A stretch of DNA of 64,000 nucleotides from Micromonospora costi (GTDB taxonomy: Bacteria; Actinomycetota; Actinomycetes; Mycobacteriales; Micromonosporaceae). The stretch is taken from the NCBI RefSeq assembly GCF_003626655.1, contig NZ_RBAN01000001.1, positions 1,674,001 through 1,738,000 on the forward strand. Direction: 5' to 3'. Position 1 is the stretch's first letter; each line of letters begins with the position of its first letter. The notes under the pieces were generated by a model. That model did not search any database and was not told the DNA's origin. It worked only from the letters and a program-made list of their open reading frames with translations. The translations under genes and the position numbers were made by a program. Positions 18,716 through 30,394 of the stretch are shown piece by piece.

Positions 18716-19263
18716 GTCGAATTCTCGATCACTAGAGATGGATGGATCATCAGGAACAGCAGACAGCCTAGACCTCCGCCGGTGACGCTGCGCAACCTCG
18801 TTCCGGTAGTGATCGGAGCGCACAGCGTCACGAATGCCCTGCTGGGGGCGCTCGGAGATCCGCGGGACAGCAGGTAGATCGCGTTCGGACGCTGCCATCC
18901 GCCGGCTCACCTCCTACAACGCGTAACCGATTCGGCGGTCACGAATTCGCGCGCCCCCACGCGGGCCTTCGTTGCGAATTGTCGCATTAGTCAGCTTGAT
19001 GAACTGACACTCCGCCAATTCGCCGACCACACTCCGCAACGAGCCGGAACAGACGCTCACACGCGCCGGTCCGGCGGAACCGCACACCGTGTCCGTTCCC
19101 GTTCACCCGGCCGGGGTACCCGCAAACCTCACGGGCACACGCCGGACGCCGGTCGGGGCCGCGCCGCCCCGGAGCGGGCGACGCCTCGCCGGCCGGGGAC
19201 CTGCTCCGACTGTAGCTCCCCGAGGAGGCGATGATCGAGCCGCTGACCAGCAGAAACACGACA
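18716..19263. other. Intergenic region with low-GC leader of the M20 gene
   Basis: About 550 bases without a convincing gene. The part nearest the M20 start (18716-18910) is open in the M20 frame and begins with AGGAGG on the minus strand, but has about 50 percent G/C at third positions, unlike any gene here. Further up, 18940-19020 is A/T-richer and may hold promoters (for instance TTGCGAATTGTCGCATTAG). No known structured RNA recognised. An ORF at 18987-19259 on the minus strand looks random. Confidence 0.4.
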
Positions 19264-19290
19264 GCCGCCCGGCGCGTGGCGCCGGGCGGC
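19264..19290. terminator. Rho-independent-like terminator after acyl-CoA mutase gene
   Basis: A perfect 12-bp GC stem with a 3-base loop begins about 43 bases beyond the mutase stop. On the minus strand it is followed by TGTCGTGTTTCT, a weak T-rich tail. Confidence 0.7.
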
Positions 19291-19332
19291 CGTACGGACG
19301 CCGGGGACGGGCCGGCCCGCCTCCGGGCCCCG

Positions 19333-20916
<1,584 letters not shown>

Positions 20917-21031
20917 CCCCGGATGGTAGGACGAGCCGCCGCGGCCCCGGGTGAGGGATTCCGCACACTGCGTCGGGGAAGGTCAACGACAGGTGAACGG
21001 CTCGGCACGTAACGTCGAGTTCGATAAACGT

Positions 21032-21043
21032 CCGACGCGTCGG
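21032..21043. promoter_or_regulatory. Perfect 12-base palindrome upstream of the kinase gene
   Basis: CCGACGCGTCGG lies in the 205-base gap between the divergent mutase and Ser/Thr kinase genes, about 80 bases before the kinase GTG. Nearby GTCGGAAC and CGTCGAG repeats suggest a regulator site. No regulator can be assigned. Confidence 0.35.
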
Positions 21044-21121
21044 CTTTCGCATCGGGCGTCGGAACCAGCAAGATAGGGGGGTTGTGTCCCAGCCCCCTCG
21101 ATATCCCCCGGTGGCTTTTCT

Positions 21122-23188
<2,067 letters not shown>

Positions 23189-23257
23189 GCCTGCCGGCCG
23201 GGCGTCGAGCCGGGAGGGAAGTGTCTGCGGTGATCCGCCGGCGTGCTATCAAGAGGC

Positions 23258-24925
23258 ATGCCGGCGGACACCACTGACATCGACGACATCCGCGAGCGCG
23301 CCCGGCGCTGGCTCGACGACGACCCGGACCCGGCCACCCGGGCGGAACTGCGGGACGTCCTCGACCGGCTGCCGTCGAGCGCCCCGGACCTGGCCGACCG
23401 GTTCGCCGGGCACCTGACCTTCGGCACCGCGGGGCTCCGCGGCCCGCTGCGCGCCGGCCCCAACGGGATGAACCTCGCGGTGGTCACGCAGGCGGCCGCC
23501 GGGCTGGTCGGCTGGCTCGCCGCTCAGGGCGGCACCGGGCCGCTGGTGATCGGGTACGACGCGCGGTACGGCTCCCGCGAGTTCGCCGAGCGGACGGCCC
23601 AGGTGGCGACCGGGGCCGGACGACCCGCCCTGCTGCTCCCCCGCCCGCTGCCCACACCCGTGCTCGCGTACGCGGTGCGCAGGCTCGGCGCGGTGGCCGG
23701 CGTGATGGTCACCGCCAGCCACAACCCGCCGCAGGACAACGGCTACAAGGTCTACCTGGGCGCGGCGTTGGGCGGGGACCTCGGGGCCGGTGCGCAGATC
23801 GTGCCGCCCGCCGACGCCGGGATCGAGGCGTCGATCCGCGCCGTCGGCCCGCTGGCCGAGGTGCCGCTCGGGCCGCCCGGGCAGGTGCTCGGCGACGACC
23901 TCGTCTCCGCGTACGTCGAACGGGCCGCCGCCGTGATCGCGCCGGACGGGGCCCGGGACCTCTCGGTGGCGTACACCCCGCTGCACGGCGTGGGCGCCGC
24001 GGTGCTCACGGCCGCCTTCGCCCGCGCGGGCTTCCCGGTGCCGGGCGTCGTGCCCGAGCAGGCCGAGCCGGACCCGGCCTTCCCCACCGTGTCCTTCCCC
24101 AACCCGGAGGAGCCCGGCGCCGTCGACCGGCTGGTCGCGCTCGCCGACGCCACGGGCGCGGACATCGCGATCGCCAACGACCCCGACGCGGACCGCTGCG
24201 CGGTGGCCGTACGCGACGGCTCCACCGGCTGGCGGATGCTCCGCGGCGACGAGGTGGGCGTGCTGCTCGCCGATCACCTCATGCGTCGCGGCGTGACCGG
24301 CCTCTACGCCACCACCATCGTGTCGTCGTCGCTGTTGCGGGCGATGTGCGCGGCGCGGGGACTGCCGTACGACGAGACGCTCACCGGGTTCAAGTGGATC
24401 GTCCGGGCCGGTGGCGGGTCGGCGCCGCTGGTCTTCGGGTACGAGGAGGCCCTCGGCTACTGCGTCGCCCCGGACATGGTGCGCGACAAGGACGGGATCA
24501 CGGCGGCGCTCACCGTGGCCGAGCTGGCCGCCGGGCTCAAGGCGCAGGGACGTACCCTCACCGACCGGCTGGACGAGCTGGCCGCCGAGTTCGGTGTGCA
24601 CCACACCGACCAGCTGTCGGTGCGGGTGGACGACCTGCGGGAGATCGCCGACGCGATGGCCCGGATCCGGGCCGCGACGCCCACGACGCTGCTCGGGCAC
24701 CCGGTCGAGGCCACCGAGGACCTGCTCCCGGAGGCGGACGTCGTGATCCTGCGCAGCCCCTCGGCCCGCGTGGTGATCCGCCCCTCCGGCACCGAGCCGA
24801 AGCTGAAGGCGTACCTGGAGGTCGTGGAACCCGTCACGGACGGCGACGTGGCAGAAGCCCGCACCCGAGCCCAGACCGCGGTGAAAACCCTGCGCGCCGA
24901 GATCGCAACCGCGCTGGGCCTCTAA
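23258..24925 (+). CDS. Phosphosugar mutase (PgcA/PMM-type phosphoglucomutase)
   Basis: 555 residues from ATG 23258. All alpha-D-phosphohexomutase motifs are visible: FGTAGLRG near the N-terminus, the active Ser loop TASHNP, metal loop NDPDADRC, sugar loop GYEEALGY and phosphate-binding RPSGTEPKLK. Length and motifs fit the PgcA/phospho-sugar mutase group, which acts on glucose, mannose or pentose phosphates. A phosphopentomutase role would link DeoA to DeoC in this window, but that is only a possibility. The gene ends at a long inverted repeat shared with convergent GPP34. Confidence 0.88.
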   Translation: MPADTTDIDDIRERARRWLDDDPDPATRAELRDVLDRLPSSAPDLADRFAGHLTFGTAGLRGPLRAGPNGMNLAVVTQAAAGLVGWLAAQGGTGPLVIGYDARYGSREFAERTAQVATGAGRPALLLPRPLPTPVLAYAVRRLGAVAGVMVTASHNPPQDNGYKVYLGAALGGDLGAGAQIVPPADAGIEASIRAVGPLAEVPLGPPGQVLGDDLVSAYVERAAAVIAPDGARDLSVAYTPLHGVGAAVLTAAFARAGFPVPGVVPEQAEPDPAFPTVSFPNPEEPGAVDRLVALADATGADIAIANDPDADRCAVAVRDGSTGWRMLRGDEVGVLLADHLMRRGVTGLYATTIVSSSLLRAMCAARGLPYDETLTGFKWIVRAGGGSAPLVFGYEEALGYCVAPDMVRDKDGITAALTVAELAAGLKAQGRTLTDRLDELAAEFGVHHTDQLSVRVDDLREIADAMARIRAATPTTLLGHPVEATEDLLPEADVVILRSPSARVVIRPSGTEPKLKAYLEVVEPVTDGDVAEARTRAQTAVKTLRAEIATALGL

Positions 24926-24933
24926 CCCTTTCG

Positions 24934-25008
24934 CCGCGATCTTGCGGTTTCGGCCCTTGTTATGCGGCTTTTGGAGCGGTTGCCGGGGCAGAAAGTGCAA
25001 GATCGCGG
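24934..25008. repeat. Long inverted repeat (GATC-headed), likely bidirectional terminator
   Basis: Arms at 24934-24956 and 24986-25008 (23 bases each) match at 20 positions. The outer 12 bases, CCGCGATCTTGC, pair perfectly. It begins 9 bases after the phosphosugar mutase stop and ends 8 bases before the convergent GPP34 stop. Same class as 10801-10871 and 42733-42794. Confidence 0.8.
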
Positions 25009-25015
25009 GGAGAGG

Positions 25016-25693
25016 TCAGGGGCGCGGGCCCAGGGCGGCGTTCACGGCTTGGGCCAGGGCCGCGACTACGAGCCCTACGGAGGGGCGGACCACCGAGTCG
25101 TCCAGGGTGACCTCACCGGAGAAGCCCGCCCCGCTGGCGATCTCCGCGAGGCGGCGGCGGGCGGCCTCGGCGGCGTCGCCGCTCACCCCGAGCGCGGACT
25201 CCATCCGCAGGACGGCGACCAGGGTGGCCAGCGCGGCCGTCCGCTCGTCCGGGGCCACGCCGCCGGTGAGCGCCTCGGCCAGCCGGCGGCGGGCGTCCGC
25301 CTCCACGGTGGTGTCCACCACCGGGTAGCGGTGCACGTGAATGAAGCCCAGCTCGGTCTCGTCCACGTCGCGGACGACGCCCTGGCTGCACAGGTCACCC
25401 AGGATCCGGTCGCGCAGGCCGTGCCGCAGCCGCTGCACCCACGAGGACGGGGTGTGCGGGGTGTCGGCGGCGATCCGGGCGAGCACACCGTCCGCCACCG
25501 GCTCCCCGGTGGGCGTCGGGTCGACCACCGTGAGGTTCCCGGCGGCGTACGCGATCCGGCCGGCCAGCGCCAGCTCGATCAGCACCGCGGCGGCCATCCC
25601 CAGGTCGAGGCTGATCCGGGGCATGGTCGCCTTGCCCGTTTCGTCGTCGTACGCGAGGAGCAGCAGCTCTTCGGCGAGCGCAACACCAGTCAT
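25016..25693 (-). CDS. GPP34 (GOLPH3-like) family protein
   Basis: 225 residues. The N-terminus ALAEELLLLAYDDETGK is the usual opening of bacterial GPP34/GOLPH3-like proteins, followed by the helical repeats seen in the family (LAGRIAYAAGNLTVVDPTP, then RILGDLCSQGVVRDVDETELG). Eukaryotic homologues bind PI4P at the Golgi; the bacterial role is unknown and common only in actinomycetes. The ATG at 25693 was chosen by family match; upstream residues look random. Ends against a long inverted repeat. Confidence 0.85.
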   Translation of the reverse strand: MTGVALAEELLLLAYDDETGKATMPRISLDLGMAAAVLIELALAGRIAYAAGNLTVVDPTPTGEPVADGVLARIAADTPHTPSSWVQRLRHGLRDRILGDLCSQGVVRDVDETELGFIHVHRYPVVDTTVEADARRRLAEALTGGVAPDERTAALATLVAVLRMESALGVSGDAAEAARRRLAEIASGAGFSGEVTLDDSVVRPSVGLVVAALAQAVNAALGPRP

Positions 25694-25846
25694 GGCCCGG
25701 AACGGTAGCGGCTGGGCGCACTCCCGCACATCGACTCGCCCGACGCCGCCGCGACCCGTTCGGCCAGGTCGCGGTCGGCGGGTCACGGACGGGCGAATCG
25801 CGGGCGCGTCGGGCCGCGGACCGGTGCGGTCGCGGACGCCGTCGGC

Positions 25847-26479
25847 TCAGAAGCGGGGCATGCCGCCGAACTGGCGGTCGCCCGCGTCGCCGAGGCCCGG
25901 GACGATGAACATCCGGTCGTTGAGGCCCTCGTCGATCGAGGCGGTGACCAGGCGCAGGGGCAGGCCGGACCGCTCCAGCCGCTCGATGCCGGCCGGTGCG
26001 GCGAGCACGCAGAGCACGGTGATGTCGGTGCAACCGCGGTCGGCGAGCAGCCGGCAGCCGTGCTCCAGCGACCCACCGGTCGCGAGCATCGGGTCGAGCA
26101 CCAGCACGGGCCGGCCGTTCAGGTCCCGGGGCAGCGACTCCATGTAGGCCCGGGGCTCGTACGTCCGCTCGTCGCGGGCCAGGCCCACGAAGCCCATCGA
26201 GGACTCCGGCAGCAGGCCCAGGGCGGCGTCGGCCATGCCCAGACCGGCGCGCAGCACGGGCACCAGCAGCGGCGGGTTCGCCAGGCGGGTGCCCTCGGTG
26301 CCGGTGACCGGGGTCTGGATCGGGTACCGCTCGACGGGGAAGGAACGCGCCGCCTCGTACACCAGCATGGTGGTCAGTTCGTGCAGCGCCGCCCGGAACG
26401 AGGAGGAGTCGGTGCGCTCGTCCCGCATGGCGGTCAGCCGGGACTGGGCCAGCGGGTGGTCAATGACGTGTACGTCCAC
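25847..26479 (-). CDS. upp: Uracil phosphoribosyltransferase
   Basis: 210 residues, the normal length. The PRPP-binding motif is [11 protein letters not shown] near residue 130, and the C-terminal uracil-binding region [11 protein letters not shown] is present. It converts uracil plus PRPP to UMP. The GTG at 26479 follows a minus-strand TAGGTT box (26488-26493) by 8 bases, so the transcript is nearly leaderless. It is divergent from deoC. Functionally it recovers the uracil released by DeoA-type phosphorolysis encoded elsewhere in the window. Confidence 0.96.
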   Translation of the reverse strand: MDVHVIDHPLAQSRLTAMRDERTDSSSFRAALHELTTMLVYEAARSFPVERYPIQTPVTGTEGTRLANPPLLVPVLRAGLGMADAALGLLPESSMGFVGLARDERTYEPRAYMESLPRDLNGRPVLVLDPMLATGGSLEHGCRLLADRGCTDITVLCVLAAPAGIERLERSGLPLRLVTASIDEGLNDRMFIVPGLGDAGDRQFGGMPRF

Positions 26480-26613
26480 GATCGCTCAACCTACCGAACC
26501 ATCCGGCCCCGGCGTGCGGCCGCGGGCCGACGGGGCGACGCCGCTCACCCCGGGACGGCCGGCGGCGGCGCCAGCGGCCCGACGTGACCAAGATCACTTC
26601 TCGGTCGGATGCG

Positions 26614-26619
26614 TAGACT
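26614..26619 (+). promoter_or_regulatory. -10 box of deoC operon (leaderless)
   Basis: TAGACT, 7 bases before the deoC ATG at 26627. No Shine-Dalgarno precedes the ATG. Confidence 0.5.
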
Positions 26620-26626
26620 TCCTGCC

Positions 26627-27586
26627 ATGACGGCGACAGCGACGTCGGCCCGGTCGGACCTCTCCGAGCTGGGACGATCCGAGACCGCTCTGCGGACCTT
26701 CCTGCACGGCCTACCCGGCGTGGACCAGGTCGGCGCGGAGCAGCGGGCGGCACAGCTCGGCACCCGCTCCATCAAGACCACGGCCAAGGCCGAGGCCATC
26801 GACCTGGCCATCCGCATGGTCGACCTGACCACCCTCGAGGGCGCGGACACGCCGGGCAAGGTGCGGGCGCTCGCCACGAAGGCGCTGCGTCCCGACCCGG
26901 CGGACCCGTCCTGCCCGCACGTCGGCGCCGTCTGCGTCTACCCGGCCATGGTCCCGTACGTGGCCGAGGTGCTGCGCGGCTCGGCCGTGCACCTGGCCAG
27001 CGTGGCCACCGCCTTCCCGTCCGGGCAGGCGCCGCTGGAGGTCAAGCTCGCCGACACCCGGGCCGCCGTCGAGGCGGGCGCCGACGAGATCGACATGGTG
27101 ATCAACCGGGGCGCGTTCCTGGCCGGGCGCTACTCCGAGGTGTACGACGAGATCGTCGCCACCAAGGAGGCGTGCGGCGACGCGCACCTCAAGGTGATCC
27201 TGGAGACCGGCGAGCTGGCCACGTACGACAACGTGCGGCGCGCCTCCTGGCTGGCCATGCTGGCCGGCGGCGACTTCATCAAGACCTCCACCGGCAAGGT
27301 CCCGGTGGCCGCCACCCCGCCGGTGACCCTCGTGATGCTGGAGGCCGTCCGTGACTTCCGCGCGGCCACCGGCCGGCAGGTGGGCGTGAAGCCGGCCGGC
27401 GGCATCCGCACCACCAAGGACGCGATCAAGTACCTGGTGATGGTCAACGAGACGGTCGGCCCGGACTGGCTGGACCCGGACTGGTTCCGCTTCGGCGCCT
27501 CCAGCCTCCTCAACGACCTGCTGATGCAGCGCACCAAGCTGACGACCGGCGTCTACTCCGGTCCCGACTACTTCACCCTGGACTGA
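26627..27586 (+). CDS. deoC: Deoxyribose-phosphate aldolase
   Basis: 319 residues. The Schiff-base Lys is in GGDFIKTSTGKVP (near residue 217) and the second active-site Lys in VGVKPAGGIRTT. It splits 2-deoxyribose-5-phosphate into acetaldehyde and glyceraldehyde-3-phosphate. The length is the long actinobacterial type (others are about 220-260). The ATG at 26627 is preceded by TAGACT at 7 bases, so it appears leaderless. An aldehyde dehydrogenase gene starts 5 bases after its stop, which fits disposal of acetaldehyde. Confidence 0.96.
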   Translation: MTATATSARSDLSELGRSETALRTFLHGLPGVDQVGAEQRAAQLGTRSIKTTAKAEAIDLAIRMVDLTTLEGADTPGKVRALATKALRPDPADPSCPHVGAVCVYPAMVPYVAEVLRGSAVHLASVATAFPSGQAPLEVKLADTRAAVEAGADEIDMVINRGAFLAGRYSEVYDEIVATKEACGDAHLKVILETGELATYDNVRRASWLAMLAGGDFIKTSTGKVPVAATPPVTLVMLEAVRDFRAATGRQVGVKPAGGIRTTKDAIKYLVMVNETVGPDWLDPDWFRFGASSLLNDLLMQRTKLTTGVYSGPDYFTLD

Positions 27587-27591
27587 GCGCG

Positions 27592-29022
27592 ATGTTCGAA
27601 TACGCCCCCGCCCCCGAGTCCCGCTCGGTGGTGGACATCAAGCCCGCGTACGGGCTGTTCGTCGACGGCACGTTCGTCGACCCGGTCGACGGCGGCAGCT
27701 TCAAGTCGATCAACCCCGCCTCCGAGGAGGTCCTCGCCGAGATCGCCGAGGGCGGCGCCCAGGACGTGGACCGCGCGGTCCGCGCCGCCCGGACGGCGTA
27801 CGAGAAGGTCTGGGGCCCGATGCCGGGCCGGGACCGGGCCAAGTACCTGTTCCGGATCGCCCGGATCATCCAGGAGCGTTCCCGCGAGCTGGCGGTGCTG
27901 GAGTCCCTGGACAACGGCAAGCCGATCAAGGAGTCCCGGGACGTCGACATCCCCCTCGTCGCCGCCCACTTCTTCTACTACGCCGGCTGGGCGGACAAGC
28001 TCCCGTACGCGGGCTTCGGCCCCGACCCGAAGCCGCTGGGCGTGGCCGCGCAGGTCATCCCGTGGAACTTCCCGCTGCTGATGCTGGCCTGGAAGATCGC
28101 CCCGGCGCTCGCGGCCGGCAACACGGTGGTGCTGAAGCCGGCCGAGACGACCCCCCTCACGGCGCTGCTGTTCGCCGAGATCTGCCAGCAGGCCGACCTA
28201 CCGGCCGGCGTCGTCAACATCGTGACCGGCGCCGGCGAGACCGGCCGGGCCCTCGTCGAGCACCCGGGCGTGGACAAGGTGGCGTTCACCGGCTCGACCG
28301 AGGTCGGGCGGGCGATCGCCCGCGCGGTCGCCGGCACCCGCAAGAAGCTCACCCTGGAGCTGGGCGGCAAGGCCGCCAACATCGTCTTCGACGACGCGCC
28401 GATCGACCAGGCGGTCGAGGGCATCGTCAACGGCATCTTCTTCAACCAGGGCCACGTCTGCTGCGCCGGTTCCCGCCTGCTCATCCAGGAGTCGGTGGCC
28501 GACCGCGTGCTGGAGTCGCTGAAGCGCCGGATGGCGCAGCTGCGCGTCGGCGATCCGCTGGACAAGAACACCGACATCGGGGCGATCAACTCGGCCGCCC
28601 AGCTGGCCCGGATCCGGGAACTCTCGGACGCGGGTTCGGCCGAGGGCGCCGAGCGCTGGTCGCCGCCGTGCGAGCTGCCCGAGCGGGGCTTCTGGTTCGC
28701 GCCCACCATCTTCACCGGCGTCACCCAGGCCCACCGCATCGCCCGCGAGGAGATCTTCGGGCCGGTGCTGTCCGTGCTCACGTTCCGCACCCCCGCCGAG
28801 GCCGTGGAGAAGGCGAACAACACGCCGTACGGGCTGTCGGCCGGCATCTGGACCGACAAGGGCTCGCGGATCCTCTGGATGGCCGACCGGCTGCGCGCCG
28901 GCGTCGTCTGGGCCAACACGTTCAACAAGTTCGACCCCACCTCGCCCTTCGGTGGCTACAAGGAGTCGGGCTACGGTCGCGAGGGCGGCCGGCACGGGCT
29001 GGAGGCGTACCTCAATGTCTGA
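27592..29022 (+). CDS. Aldehyde dehydrogenase (NAD-dependent)
   Basis: 476 residues. The catalytic Cys lies in FFNQGHVCCAGSR near residue 297, the general base Glu in LELGGKAA near residue 262, and the NAD loop in FTGSTEVG. It starts 5 bases after deoC, so acetaldehyde from DeoC is a likely substrate, though the family is broad. The last 8 bases overlap the following half-length ALDH gene (ATGTCTGA). Cytosolic. Confidence 0.94.
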   Translation: MFEYAPAPESRSVVDIKPAYGLFVDGTFVDPVDGGSFKSINPASEEVLAEIAEGGAQDVDRAVRAARTAYEKVWGPMPGRDRAKYLFRIARIIQERSRELAVLESLDNGKPIKESRDVDIPLVAAHFFYYAGWADKLPYAGFGPDPKPLGVAAQVIPWNFPLLMLAWKIAPALAAGNTVVLKPAETTPLTALLFAEICQQADLPAGVVNIVTGAGETGRALVEHPGVDKVAFTGSTEVGRAIARAVAGTRKKLTLELGGKAANIVFDDAPIDQAVEGIVNGIFFNQGHVCCAGSRLLIQESVADRVLESLKRRMAQLRVGDPLDKNTDIGAINSAAQLARIRELSDAGSAEGAERWSPPCELPERGFWFAPTIFTGVTQAHRIAREEIFGPVLSVLTFRTPAEAVEKANNTPYGLSAGIWTDKGSRILWMADRLRAGVVWANTFNKFDPTSPFGGYKESGYGREGGRHGLEAYLNV

Positions 29023-29839
29023 GCGGGTCGCGGTACGCAAGACGTACAAGCTCTTCATCGGCGGGAAGTTCCCGCGCAGCGAGTCGGGACGGTCGTATCT
29101 CGTGCAGGACGCGAATGTGTCGTTGGCTTCCCGCAAGGACGCGCGCGACGCCGTGGTCGCCGCCCGCGCCGCCGTGAAGGGCTGGGCCGGCGCGACCGCG
29201 TACAACCGGGGTCAGATCCTCTACCGCGCCGCCGAGATGCTGGAGGGCCGCCGCGAGCAGTTCGTGGCGCTCGGCGTGCCGGGCGACGAGGTGGACGCGG
29301 CGGTCGACCGCTGGGTCTGGTACGCCGGCTGGTCCGACAAGCTCGCCCAGGTGTACGGCGGCGCGAACCCCGTCGCCGGCCCGTACTTCAACCTCTCCGC
29401 GCCCGAGCCCACCGGCGTGGTGGCCGTGGTCGCTCCGGAGCGGCCGGCGCTGCTCGGGCTGGTGAGCGTGATCGCCCCGGCCATCGTCACCGGCAACACG
29501 GTGGTGGTGGCCACGTCCCCGACCGAGCCGCTCGCGGCCGTCACGCTGGCCGAGGTGCTGGCCACCTCCGACCTGCCCGGCGGCGTCGTCAACCTGCTCA
29601 CCGGCCGGATCACCGAGACGGCGCCCACGCTGGCCGCGCACATGGACGTCAACGCCATCGACCTGACCGGCGTGACCGACGCCGAACTGGCCGCCGACCT
29701 GGAGGTCAAGGCGGCGGCGAACCTCAAGCGCGTGCTGCGCCCCGCGCCGGCCGACCACGACTGGTTCGCCGACCCGGGTCTGGGTCGGATGACCACGCTG
29801 CTGGAGACGAAGACGGTCTGGCATCCGAAGGGTGTTTAG
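29015..29839 (+). CDS. Half-length aldehyde dehydrogenase-like protein without catalytic Cys
   Basis: 274 residues, versus about 480 for the family. The N-terminal pattern is clear: KLFIGGKFPRSESGRSY, later WVWYAGWSDKLAQVYG and PEPTGVVAVVAPE. After LPGGVVNLLTG the chain runs to a short end (TVWHPKGV). The catalytic Cys, the Glu base region (LELGG) and the C-terminal catalytic and oligomerisation parts are missing. This is not a simple broken copy of its neighbour, because the sequence differs and the frame is clean. It overlaps the full ALDH gene by 8 bases, so a regulatory or structural partner role is plausible. Confidence 0.85.
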   Translation: MSERVAVRKTYKLFIGGKFPRSESGRSYLVQDANVSLASRKDARDAVVAARAAVKGWAGATAYNRGQILYRAAEMLEGRREQFVALGVPGDEVDAAVDRWVWYAGWSDKLAQVYGGANPVAGPYFNLSAPEPTGVVAVVAPERPALLGLVSVIAPAIVTGNTVVVATSPTEPLAAVTLAEVLATSDLPGGVVNLLTGRITETAPTLAAHMDVNAIDLTGVTDAELAADLEVKAAANLKRVLRPAPADHDWFADPGLGRMTTLLETKTVWHPKGV

Positions 29840-29855
29840 CTCCTGATCTCCGTGG

Positions 29856-29929
29856 GGTTTCGGGGGGAGCCCCGCCCGCTCCGGGCGGTCAGGCTTGATC
29901 CCTCCGCGGGCGGGCCTCCCCCCGAAACC
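29856..29929. terminator. Terminator of deoC-ALDH operon
   Basis: Two 24-base arms (29856-29879 and 29906-29929) pair with one mismatch around a 26-base loop, starting 16 bases after the half-ALDH stop. The outer end is GGTTTCGGGGGG. No T-tract. It is the strongest candidate end of the operon. Confidence 0.75.
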
Positions 29930-30067
29930 GTCGGTGGTCCAGGTCGCTGCGCGGGTACGGCTTGCGGGCGCTGCCCAGCGTCGGGTTACCGGTCGGCGGG
30001 GCGGCGGCGTTCGGCGTTCGGTGGCGACGCTCCGGCTCCCTGCTCGCTCTCGGACTTCGCGGTTGGG

Positions 30068-30235
30068 TCGAGGTCTCCGCGACTTCCTTGAAGTTGTGGT
30101 CTGCGCGCCGCTGGACCCCACTACATCCCTGATGTTGCGGTCTCCTCGGGTGCTCGACCCCACTACATCCCTGATGTTGCGGTCTCCTCGGGTGCTGGAC
30201 CCCGCTACTTCCGGGATGTTGTGCGGATCTTGGGC
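30068..30235. repeat. Four tandem ~42-base repeats, each with a 13-base palindrome
   Basis: Two copies (30110-30151, 30152-30193) are nearly identical; the copies before (30068-30109) and after (30194-30235) are diverged. Each carries a small palindrome: ACTTC-CTT-GAAGT (30082-30094), ACATC-CCT-GATGT (30123-30135 and 30165-30177) and the imperfect ACTTC-CGG-GATGT (30207-30219). The surrounding 29930-30390 stretch, upstream of blaI, has no convincing gene on either strand. Confidence 0.8.
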
Positions 30236-30240
30236 GGGAC

Positions 30241-30312
30241 GGGCCGGGCGCTGCGGCCGGGCCGGGCGCGGCGGCCGGGCCGGGCGCGGCGGCCGGGCCG
30301 GGCGCGGCGGCC
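30241..30312. repeat. 18-base GC tandem repeat, four copies
   Basis: The unit GGGCCGGGCGCGGCGGCC repeats four times with one change in copy 1, and a partial fifth copy follows. Almost pure G/C. It lies between the 42-base repeats and the blaI promoter. No function assigned; such tracts change length by slippage. Confidence 0.85.
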
Positions 30313-30369
30313 GGGCCGGGGCGGGCGGTCCCGCCGAGGCGGTGTCGGGCACCGTCGTGGCCGGGGGGT

Positions 30370-30388
30370 CTACTACGGGGGGTAGGAT
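30370..30388 (+). promoter_or_regulatory. blaI promoter with CTACTACG half-site
   Basis: CTACTACG (30370-30377) precedes a TAGGAT box (30383-30388), which is 6 bases before the GTG at 30395, predicting a leaderless transcript. CTACTACG is the core of BlaI/MecI operators (TACTAC/GTAGTA) and reappears in the cydA promoter. Autoregulation is inference. Confidence 0.55.
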
Positions 30389-30394
30389 TGACGT

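Noticed and set aside
18987..19259. 90-residue minus-strand ORF upstream of the M20 gene
   Set aside because: Composition looks random, no ribosome site, and it overlaps the mutase terminator.
20917..21121. Cobalamin riboswitch upstream of the acyl-CoA mutase
   Set aside because: No B12-box (GCCACTG) and only about 200 bases shared with a divergent kinase gene.
30068..30235. CRISPR array
   Set aside because: Units are adjacent without spacers, only two are near-identical, and there are no cas genes.
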